Positions 50,771-60,528 of a stretch of 64,000 bases of DNA are shown in pieces (position 1 is the first letter of the stretch; every line of letters begins with the position of its first letter). This stretch comes from Mesostigma viride. Its lineage: Eukaryota > Streptophyta > Mesostigmatophyceae > Mesostigmatales > Mesostigmataceae. The stretch covers positions 22,501-86,500 of the forward strand of contig RPFO01001483.1 of the NCBI GenBank assembly GCA_009746045.1. The letters run 5' to 3'. Under the pieces are notes generated by a model that saw only the letters and a program-made list of their open reading frames with translations, searched no databases and was not told the origin of the DNA. A program made the position numbers and the translations under genes.

Positions 50771-53690
50771 CTCCGGACGACCCGCTTGGCTTTAAACTGC
50801 ACATGGTGACCCCCCGCCTGCTCCTCACCCCTCTCGGGCGTGGTGTGCGCGGCCTCCAGGGTGCGGTTATTGCCCGTTGCCGACGCTTTCTGCAGGGGGA
50901 CTGGGAGGGGCTGTTTGACGTGCCGCCCCCGCGCACGGCCCGGCTGTCGGGGGAGGTCAACTTCGAGCGGGTGGCCGCCGACGTCATCCGCCGAGGTCGT
51001 CCGCGAGGGGCAGCTCAGCCGGGCCATGACCCGCTTGGAAATGGCCAAGCTGGCCCCCGCCAATGCGGCTACCCTGGCGGCCTTGGAGGCTCTTCACCCT
51101 GCGGAGCCCGGCTTCCAGCTGCCCGTGCCGGACCCCCTGCCGGCCCCCTCCGGCTGGACCGCGACTGCTTCCTGGAGGTGATGCGTGCGGTCCCGCGGGC
51201 TTCCTCTACCGGGCCGTCGGGCTGGCGCTACGAGCACTTGGAGGTCCTGGTGGGGCATGGGGGCGAGGACATTCTCTTTGACACCCTCATTGACCTGGCG
51301 GCTGGCCGCGTTCCTCCCGCTGCGCGCGAGTGGTTAGCGGGCGCTCGCCTCCTCGCTCTGCTCAAGGGTGTCTTGCCCCCCCCCGAGGGCAAGGTGCGCC
51401 CGATCGCCTGCGGTGAGGTGCTCCGCAAGCTCGTGGGCAAAGTGATCTGCCGCCAAAAGGCGCCCGAGCTCCGTGCCTTTTTCTGCCCGCCCCTCGCAGC
51501 GGGTGAGACCTCGGTGGCGGCCCAGCTGGGGGTGACGACTCCAGGCGGGGCGGATATCCTCATCCATTCGGTGCAGGCCTACCTCGAGGCCCACCCCACC
51601 CACGTCCCACGCTGTCGTCAAGGTCGACTGCCACAACGCGTTCAACAGTCTGTCCCGCGCCAGCATGTTTGCGGCCGTCATGGAGTCCTTCGAGGACTTG
51701 TACGCTTGGACAGCCGTGTGCTACGGCCAGCCCGGCCAACTGGTTCACATCATGGAGGACGGCACTCGCGGCGGCCTGCTGTCGCGGACGGGCACCCAGC
51801 AAGGGGACCCCCTGGGACCCCTGTACTTTGCCGCCCCCCTCCAGGGTTGCCTCCAAGCGGTCCATGCTGCCCACCCGGCGGTCGCTATTCAGGCCTACTT
51901 GGATGATATCTACCTTCTGGGCCCTGTGCCGGACACCACCGCGGCTCTGCTGGCACTGCAGACCGCGGTGGCCGACATCAACCTCCAGTTGACCCTGTCC
52001 AAGTGCGCGGTGTACTCGCCCCAAGGTGATTGCTCCGGCTTTCCGCCCCAGCTCTTGGGCCGGGACGAGCGCCTCCATGGGTTGGATGTCCTCGGCGTTC
52101 CGGTTGGCGACCCCGCGTTTGTCATCGATGCTCTGCGGGCCGCCCTCGAGGCACGCACTGAGGTACTGCCCTTGATTGCGCGCCTTCATGATTCGCAGAC
52201 CAAGGGTCTGCTTCTGTGGTTTTGCGCTCACCCTCGCGTCGTTCACTGGCTCCGGGGCGCTCTTCCGGCTCAGGTCCGGCTGGCCGCCGAGGGCCACGAC
52301 GAACGCATCCAGTCGGCCTTGGCGCAGCTGGTCCCGGGCCCCGACCTCCCGCCACATGCTATTCGCATTGCCTCCCTGCCTGCACGGATGGGTGGCTGTG
52401 GTCTGACTCGTGCCGCCCGGCTGGCCCCAGCAGCATTTTTGGGCTCCGTCGCTCAGTCGTGGGCGGAAAGCTGCCGGCTAGCTCCTGCCCCTTTTGGCAA
52501 CGGCAGCGCCTGACCTCCTGGACCCCAGCAACCCCTTGCCCTTCGTCACTGCCATCCAGGAGGCCTATGCTGAGATCCAGCAGGCCTGTTCTCCCGTCCG
52601 TGCCGCTTAGGCGGTACAGCGCCACCTCCCTCGCGGCACTCCCTCGGTCGCCTCCGTTCAATCTCCCGCCGCATTCCCTGCTCGCGTCATCGATAAACAC
52701 CAGAAAACCTACGCGGGTATTCTGCACACGGCTGATTGGATTGCTCTTTTCGCGGACCTCAACGCCCAGGGACGTGCGTGGCTGTTCTCGCTTTCCTTGC
52801 GGAGTGTGGGCTCGGCGTACCTTCGTGCTCTTCCCATGGCCCCCCCATTCGCCTTGGCTCCCAGCCACTACTCGGTGGCGCTCCGGCACCAGCTATTTGC
52901 CCCGCAGCCTCTTGTTCCGGCCGGGCGGCCTTGTGGTAGCTGTGGGCAGCCGCTGGATCCCACGGGGACTCACTACCTTTCCTGCATGGGGGGCCAACAG
53001 AATCAGAATTGGTATTTGTATTTGCACACTGTCCTCCTGACGGTGGTGCTCGCCATGATTCGGTCGGTTTTCCCCCACGCGAACATCCGGTCCGAGGATG
53101 CGGATGGCGCTGCCTTCTATTCCCCCAACCACCGGCCTGACATCGTGGTGCTGGACTTTGAGGGGGGTGGCCGGCATCTGCTTATCGACGTTTCGGTGGC
53201 GCGGCCCTTGGCTCTTAGCCACGTGGCTGGGGCCTCCCTCACGGCAGGTTACACGGCGGACCGGGCGGAGCGGGCCAAGCTCCTGGCCTACGGCGACGTC
53301 GGGCACCATCGTGTGGTGCCCTTTGTCCTGGAGGAGTTTGGGGCCATGGGGCCCCTGACCTCCGCCTTCTTCAAGGAGTGTTGCCGGCTCCGGGAGGACC
53401 GGCTGGACCTGGAGGGCCAGCGGGCCTCATGGTCGGCGCGGACCTGGACGTCATATTGGCGTCAGCGCTTGTTGGTGGCGCTGACTCGGGCCATGGCTGA
53501 CATCATGCTCCGCCGTACGCGGGCTGATTTTGCGGTGCAGCAGGGCTATTAGGTTCCTCCCGTTAGGAGTTTCCATTGGTCTTATCGTAGTATAGAGATT
53601 TGACATGGCTCTGTATAGAGGTTTATAGCTGGGCGTTTGCTTTGGTTTGAGTGATTTCACTCTGCTGTAAGTAATTATATTTTTAATATA
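50771..53690 (+). pseudogene. Non-LTR retrotransposon copy B (RT + RLE), 5'-truncated
   Basis: Homologous to copy A throughout and uninterrupted at the CACTA site (52204). The order is: connector region, RT with GPSGWRYEHLEVL (about 51210), VKVDCHNAFNSLSR (51620), QQGDPLGPLYFA (51800) and catalytic AYLDDIYLLG (51893-51922), thumb, CX2CX9HX3C zinc motif (about 52932-52985), then RPDIVVLDF...LLIDVSV (from 53133), which fits the PD-(D/E)xK-like restriction-type endonuclease of R2-like LINEs. The frame ends at 53552. Compared with copy A it has small indels near 51000, 51145, 51605, 52490 and 52605 that shift the frame, so it is dead. The zinc-finger N-terminus is missing. The last RLE segment is intact for 250 codons. 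Transcript target-primed insertion would be expected of the family; the host target site is unknown. Confidence 0.85.
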
Positions 53691-54414
53691 TATAGGCATG
53701 CATGTGCACATGGGGGGAAACTTGTGGGTTAACCCTGGGAATGCCTGTAAAACCCATCAGGCTCCGGGAGAGGCCTTTATAGTCTCCCAAACCGGTTAGT
53801 CTCCCAAGCCGGCCGGCGCAGGCCTCTAAATAGTGTTCCAAGCCTATCTGTGGGCTCTGGACTGGTCATGGGGCAGCCTTCGTAGCTTACGTACTGCATC
53901 CGCTATCATCGGTCAGCCATGCTTTGCCCATGCATATGCAGAGAGCCGGGATATTAGACAACACTTGAAATGATATTAGCGAACAGCGTTTTAGTACCGT
54001 TAATTAAAGCTCTGGCAGGCCTTGTGGCCATCAGTAATTGCGCCTTAGCCGACGTCTTGAGCCCACCTCACCTTTGTAGCATGTAAGCTATGCGTCAGCC
54101 TACCTTTAATGTTATTGCATTCATGGTTGCCGGTATTGCACCCACAGTGTTGCGCCCCGGCACCATGCTGCGGAGAGAGCGCGCTGTGGCCTGCCCACTA
54201 GCGGCAGTGAGAGCAGCTAGGGCGCCCTCCCTCCTTAATTCTCGTTGTGTATTCTGATTTGTTGTGTATATAGGGTTGAAGGTTCCTTTTCTCTGTACTG
54301 GCACCCACGTGACGCAGTCGGGTTGAGCACCGGGCCGGGTCCGATTGAGCACCCTGTGGCATGAGGGAAGGGGTCCGAGGCCGTTCTCTGCCCCCCTACA
54401 TACCCGACGGTTGT
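53691..54414. other. Retroelement remnants, no gene
   Basis: 54115-54330 is the opposite-strand counterpart of the repeat at 12604-12790. 53750-53830 has short repeats of GTCTCCCAA. No coding potential. Confidence 0.5.
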
Positions 54415-54668
54415 AATTTATCTAGTACCAAATCCGAAAGGCTTGCATCACTCCCCGGAAAGGAGAACTTTTGCGGATGACTGTAGGTGTAAGTTGGTGA
54501 TGCCCTAGGATCCGGAGACGTCCGTCCTATAGTCAGTGAAAGTTGGCGCGAGAGGTCCCCAGTTCGATTCCGGTCGGATTCATTTGCAGATCGCGTTTTT
54601 CCGCGTTTTCCGCGGACCGGCACTGAACGCAAATGGTTTTCACCTTTGCGGCGTGCCAAATCAGAATA
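54415..54668 (+). repeat. tRNA-derived SINE-like repeat, copy 2
   Basis: Near-identical in reverse to 15551-15800. A-box-like CCTATAGTCAGTG, B-box-like AGTTCGATTCC and a partly pairing GTCCGTCC / GGTCGGAT arm point to a decayed tRNA head. The shared tail ends GCACTGAACGCAAATGGTTT...CAGAATA, after which the two copies diverge. Confidence 0.55.
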
Positions 54669-55174
54669 CCCGTTGTGCACGCTCAGGGATTAAAATCACT
54701 GTAATTGACAGTGCTCCGTGACTCCCCAGCAGTCCTGAGTACGTGTTTAATTAATTAATTAAGTTTAATTAATGCACACGTACTTGTATGCAACATTGGC
54801 ACGCCACACATGCGTCCAAGAAGAGCTGTCTCACATGTGTTTAGCTGTGCACAGCCAAAAATCTTGGATATGCCTACATACCAAGTACGTGCCACATGTG
54901 CAAGATATGTCTGTTTGTTTCGTGTAATTATTTTTCAATCACAGGCATGCCTTCATGGTCATTGTATTTACAATATATTGCGCAACCGTATTTACAGCAT
55001 TGGTCCTGCGTGCAGCATGCACATGGAACGGTTAAGACCACTGATCACAAACACCTTTTTCAACCATGGCCGGAATCACCTGGCCAGAGCTTCCTTCTGC
55101 AGCCGTAACAGCAAACCCTGCTCCGCCAATGCCGAGCCATAGTCCAACCTATTCACATGTGGATGTCACCCGCA
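54669..55174. other. (TTAA)n tail fragment and 3' flank of the exchanger gene
   Basis: GGGATTAAAATCACT...GTGCTCCGTGACTCC then ACGTGTTTAATTAATTAATT (54719-54765) is another 3' end of the TTAA family, plus orientation. The remainder up to the exchanger stop codon is non-coding. Confidence 0.5.
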
Positions 55175-58100
55175 TCAATCCATCTGGTGCCACGCCCCCA
55201 CGGCCATGAAGACCAGGTAGAGCGCCACCTGGCAGCACCCCACGGCACGCGTGATCCTCCCCCCACTGAGCGGGATGGCAACTGCCGCCAGCACCAAACT
55301 TGCCAGCAAGAAGCCGAGTGTGATAACCACCGAGGCATCCGAGGGGAGCACGAACGGTTGTGGGTAGCTCGCCGAGGTCGCCAGCATTAACGACAACCCG
55401 AGGCCGACCAGCATGTTGAACATGGGGCCCGCATACGACCCCGTGATGGCCATCTCGGCCTCCCCCCCCTTTGCGATGGTGATGTTGGAGACCAGGTCGC
55501 CGATCGAGTTTCCCCACGCGAGCACGGTGAGGCCCAGCAGCGCGGGGCGGATGCCCAGGATGACCCCGAGCGCGACAAGTGTCGCGACCAGCTCGTTCGC
55601 AATCAGATAGATCCACACCACGCTCATCACAAAGCCCCACAGGACCCACACGAGCGAGACCAGCCGGCCGCTCGGCGGGCGCTCCTTGGACAGCACCGCA
55701 AGGCTCACCGCGCCGACCGTGCCCCCCAGGATCAGCACCATGGCCCACAGGGGGAGTCCCTGGAGCGGCTCGTCCCTGGGGTGCCCCCAGAGCACCGCCA
55801 GTAGCAGCGGGCTCATCGCCGCCGCGAGCGATGTGCGCATGCGGCTCCACCCGGCCTCTCTTATGCTAGGCACCGTGAGCTGTCTCGGGAGCACCAGCAG
55901 GACGTGGTAGGCAAGCCACGCCGCCTTGCGCGGGTGCCACGGTGGCAGACCCGCCAGGTCATCTTCTTGCTCATCCGACCAACCCCAGAGCGGGCGCACG
56001 GCGGAACCGCGGCCACCGTCTGCCTCTCTACCGTCCCTTATACTGGCATCGGACGCGAAAATGGACACGTGGGCGTTCCACATCCACTGTGGGAGCGTGT
56101 GGCCGTGAAGCGCGTATTGACCCAGGTGGTGGACGCCCAGGAATTGGAGCTGTTCGTCCCAAGCGGCACCACCACCTCCGCCACTGATGGCATCCGGCAC
56201 GCCCTCGGGTCCTGAGGCGCCACCACCTGGCGCAGATGCCAGCGGGACGAGAAGCAGGTTTGCGTCGCGCTTGCCTCGTTCCTGGGAGGCGCGTCGCCGC
56301 TCCAGGGTGATCACGTAGGCAACGTAGGCGGCGTAGAGGGAGGTGAAGGCGAGCGCGTGGTAGAAATGGACAATGCCACTGCGTGCGAGGATGAGCGCCA
56401 GGAGCGCCTGTGGGTGGAAGAATCCGATTGGTGGGTTGAAAAAGATGGGGACGGAACGCGGTGGTTACCATCAAGGATGTACATAAAAAAGCTTCTTCTC
56501 CCATGAAGTATGTGGTGTTGCTAAAAGTCGCTTGTAATGCTGTTTCTCACCGGTGTTGATGTTCCACGGTGTTGACCACGAGGACAACAGCGCGGCTGTC
56601 GTGGGTGCTGGGACGGACGGGGCGGGAGATAGCCATTGTAAGCGTGGGCCCAGGAGAGCAAGCGGGGAGGAGGGGAGGAGGGGAGGAGGGGAGGAGGGAG
56701 GAGGGGAGGAGGGGAGGAGGGGAGGAGGGGAGGAGGGGAGGAGGGGAGGAGGGAGGAGGGGAGGAGGGGAGGAGGGGAGGAGGGGAGGAGGGGAGGAGGG
56801 AGGAGGGGAGGAGGGGAGGAGGGGAGGAGGGGAGGAGGGGAGGAGGGGAGGAGGAGGAGGGGAGGAGGGAGGAGGGGAGGAGGGGAGGAGGGGAGGAGGG
56901 GAGGAGGGGAGGAGGGGAGGAGGGGAGGAGGGGAGGAGGGGAGGAGGGGAGGAGGGGAGGGGAGGAGGGGAGGAGGGGAGGAGGGAGGAGGGGAGGAGGG
57001 GAGGGGAGGAGGGGAGGGGAGGAGGGGAGGAGGGGAGGAGGGGAGGAGGGAGGAGGGGAGGAGGGGAGGGGGGAGGAGGGGAGGAGGGGAGGAGGGGAGG
57101 AGGGGAGGAGGGGAGGAGGGGAGGAGGGGAGGGGAGGAGGAGGGGGGAGGAGGGGAGGAGGGGGAGGGAGGAGGGAGGAGGGGAGGAGGGGAGGAGGGGA
57201 GGAGGGGAGGAGGAGGGGAGAAGTCCATGAATGCCTGCGATGGCGTGGTGTAAGAGAAGGCGCCAGCTGCAAAGGCCATTTCCGCCTTAACAACCTATGC
57301 CATGCAAACAACCAGCACCGCAACTGCCCTCTTCCCGAAGTGGACACCAACACGCGCCCATTGTGATCTGTTTGCTTCCCACCCAAAGACAGCGGAGAGC
57401 GAGCTGAACACATCCGAGTGACCACGTCAGGCATGTGGCAAACACCCCCAGCACGACCAGCTGTCTAAAGACCAGCTGAAAAAAGTGTGAACCAAGCATG
57501 AGAAGTTTCCTACATGGGAGCGGTTGCCTTAGGGGAAATGGGTACCCAATCGAGAAATCAGCACCCTGGGACCATGGGCATCACATGACGTGCGCGTGGT
57601 TCGTAATACTCGGTGGTGCACTGGGGCTCCACCAACGCTCAACAAGGATACAGGAATCAACCAATCCATCACTCCAATGCAGTAAGGAGGAGCATAGGCC
57701 CAGGGAAACAAGACATCCATGCCCGCACAGATCCCAGCCAGAGGGGCTATCGGCTGTACGACTGGCCTAAGGTGCAAGCCACACTATCGCAGCCTGCCTG
57801 CACACAGACCAGCTTGTCGAGAATGAAGCAGCCGTTTGCAGCAAGGTGTGTGGGCGCGCATGCACACCGGTGTGACGAGCTCTAACTTGTACGACAAGCT
57901 TACAGTACCAACCACAACAGCGCTGCCTGCACATACCAGCGTGACGAGAATGAAGCAGCCAACGTTGGACAGGAACGCGCGCTGGTTCAGCTCAATCTCC
58001 CTTCCGCTGATGGCGACTGCCCCGCACACGATGAGTGTGACAAAGACGGCCGCACCCAGCACGCTGTTTAGCCCCACGTCCCCCGCGCCCGCACCCATGA

Positions 58101-59725
58101 AGGAGGCCACGGAGGCAAACACGTCCGGCGCGCCGTTCCCAAGTGGCAGCAGCGTGACGCCCGCTAGAATAGGGGACAGCTGGAGCAGGTCTGAGAGGGG
58201 GGGGTGGGGGTTGCCGGGGGGGGGGGGAGGAGCGTCCATGTGGGTTGGGGTGTCGGTCGGCATGTATGCTGTTAAGTGTGCATACAGGTCATGGAGCAAT
58301 TCATCCTAAACATTTATTTAATTATTTATTTATTATGAAGAACACATCAAAATTGAGTTTATTTAGAAGTTGGAATGAGCACGCATGATGATGTCATGCA
58401 CAGCACGGGTGATGATGTCATGCACAGCACGACCGCAATCCCATCTTGCAGGCTGTGCAGCACTGTGAATCACCTCCGTCAACCGCAAAGTTCCAACCTC
58501 CAGCCTCCCACCACCTGACTCCAACCGGCAACGGGCCCATCGGGTACGACACATTGACGACATGCGACCCAGGGGGAGGCAGACGTGTGCGTACAAGGGA
58601 GGGGGAGGCACCCAAGCGCATCAAAAGGATTGGACGATTCAAGGGTGGATGTATGCACTTAAGGATGAATTAATGGACCAAAGGATAGGTTAAATGGACT
58701 TAGGGATGGACTTCTCGACTAGTGGAGTAAGATAGATAGAGCCGCTGCAAGCGAGGCCTGGTGCACAAGACGCTTTAGCAAGACGGAAGGCCTTGAAAAG
58801 CGACAGGGTTCTACCCGCCATCCTCCCGGGCAAATACCCTCAGGGCAAGTTGGAACGGCCTCTCCTGGACCAAACATTTCATGTCCCGCGTGCCTTCGCT
58901 TGCTTCGCACTCATCAACCCTCGGTCCGATTCCTCTTCTCCTTATGAAAACACTGCACTTTAGCAACAGCTGCAACTTCTCTCCTGCCCTTCCTCTATCG
59001 TGACGTAACCAACCCCGACGTTTCCACCGTTTCCATCCTTTCCTTCGTTATAACGAGATACATGCCGACGAGGAGTTGACGGACGGGCAAGAACAGACAG
59101 TCTACCACGCCTGGGACGCGTCTTGTAACCTTGGGTCTCGAAAGGGCCAACAGCCGCTTGTCCATGATGAACTACCATCCCATTCGTGCCCTGAACACGC
59201 CTGTGCAGTTACCCCACGTCAATCGCAACCAATCCGATGTCATTGAACAAAGACTGGGTAGTACGTGTTTAGACAACAGGGAGGCTCACCTGCCAGTTGC
59301 TCAAGAGACGGGCAGAAGTGGTCGGCCGCCGTGTTCCCCAAAAGGAAGAACAGTATCAGAAGCCACGAGGTGATGCATACAAGCGACAGCCTGGGCCAGT
59401 TGCGTAGGGTGCAGTAACGAAGGGATAGGTACTCGATGTACGTGCCCGAACGGCATGCAGGGGTGGTGAGAACGAAACTGCATGACCCGGCTTTCCCATT
59501 ATGCTTGCTTATGTCTGAGCAAGGGATGTCGTCGCTGTCTGGAGTAGGGCCAGTTGAATTATTCTCTACAGCTTGCAGCAGTTGCCTTGCCCCAGAGCTC
59601 CCTGATAATTCCTCTAGAAACTCACCACCTCTTCCGATTCCATAAATCTGGCTGTAAAATAAAACGAACAAAGGAATAGCGCACAAAAGATACGGCGTCC
59701 CTTTTCTCGACCGTTTCACCGTCAT
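55175..59725 (-). CDS. Cation/calcium exchanger, CCX/NCLX type, three exons
   Basis: Exons 59725-59290, 58190-57937 and 56407-55175 join in phase (1, then 0) to about 640 residues, a usual length for the family. CCX/NCLX proteins are membrane antiporters exchanging Ca2+ for Na+, K+ or H+. Exon 1 has an N-terminal hydrophobic segment, a Cys-containing lumenal loop and the family block FFLLGNTAADHFCPSLEQLA. Exon 2 carries the alpha-1 repeat, GVTLLPLGNGAPDVFAS (GNGAPD at about 163-168). Exon 3 has a membrane helix pair, a long hydrophilic loop with a Gly run, then the alpha-2 repeat GLTVLAWGNSIGDLVSN (GNSIGD at about 529-534). The C-terminal helices end ALYLVFMAVGAWHQMD. Key Asn/Asp residues of both repeats are present, so it should be functional. 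GNSIGD (not GTSIPD) points to CCX/NCLX over NCKX. Membrane location is not decidable. Intron 2 holds a long polypurine array. Confidence 0.92.
56673..57220 (-). repeat. GGGGAGGA-type array in exchanger intron 2
   Basis: About 550 bp of GGGGAGGA with shorter variants, polypurine on plus and therefore CCTCCCCT polypyrimidine on the sense strand. It lies about 265 bp upstream of the exon 3 acceptor at 56408. Confidence 0.95.
57786..57963 (-). repeat. Duplicated exon 2 donor region of the exchanger
   Basis: 57786-57832 (GCCTGCCTGCACACAGACCA, GAGAATGAAGCAGCC) repeats 57918-57964, which spans the true end of exon 2 and its GTATGT donor. The copy lies in intron 2 and lacks a good donor. Confidence 0.7.
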
Positions 59726-60528
59726 TTCGTATAATTAACTGTTAAGAAGTGACGCGAAAGAGTGACTCGATGTCCGCATGCCCGCAAATTTGCCACATCG
59801 TCATCCCCCGAACCCGTAGACGTTGCTGCTACTATTTACAAAATCCCAACATGAACCAGAAACAGCCCTTAAATTGGGGTGCATGCTGGCGATCAAGATA
59901 TCAACGAGACCGTGGCAGCCATCACTTTTTGATGACGGGACTGCTCTGCTTGCATCGTTTTGCCAAGACGAAGGTGATGCGCGAACCGTCCGGCCACTGG
60001 CGCGTTTGGGCCTGCCACTTGGCTCGTACCGCGCCCACCGTATCTCGCCCAGGGACGTTTCTAAAAGTTCGATCCCGGGTGTGTTCCGGACCACCAGGTG
60101 GATTAAGTTAACTGCGAGAAATGTACACAGTGGAGACGGCTATGGCCAGATGCCAGCCATCAAACGCGACCGGCAGCTCTGTGGACAGTTACGTACCAAT
60201 ATCGTCGCCGCACTGCAAAAAGGGTCGGCTGTCTATTGCCTTTTTCGCCACTGACGCCAGTGTGCATTACAAGGGGATTACGAAAGCGTTGGACAGTAAT
60301 ATTTCCCTGCTTTCTTGGGTTCCTGTTGGAGTTTAAAAAGCCGCTTACTTAGTCGAGTCTCCCGTTTGCGAACAGAAAGATCGAGGCAGAGTTAAGCGGG
60401 CGCTTGGTAAACACTGACATACTAATATTTTCCTGGGTCGACCTGTTAGATATGGCTAGTTTAGAATGTTCTATACCTCTGTAGGAACTAAGCTGTAAAT
60501 AGCAGACGCACGAAATTCATTTTCGACC
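59726..60528. promoter_or_regulatory. Divergent intergenic region, exchanger / eIF3J
   Basis: About 0.8 kb separates the two start codons, which point away from each other, so both promoters must lie here. No TATA box or shared motif stands out. 59750-60120 has moderately GC-rich, non-coding sequence. Confidence 0.5.

Noticed and set aside
54500-54600. A functional tRNA gene at the B-box-like motif
   Set aside because: A-to-B box spacing is too short and the T-stem pairs poorly; better explained as a tRNA-derived repeat.
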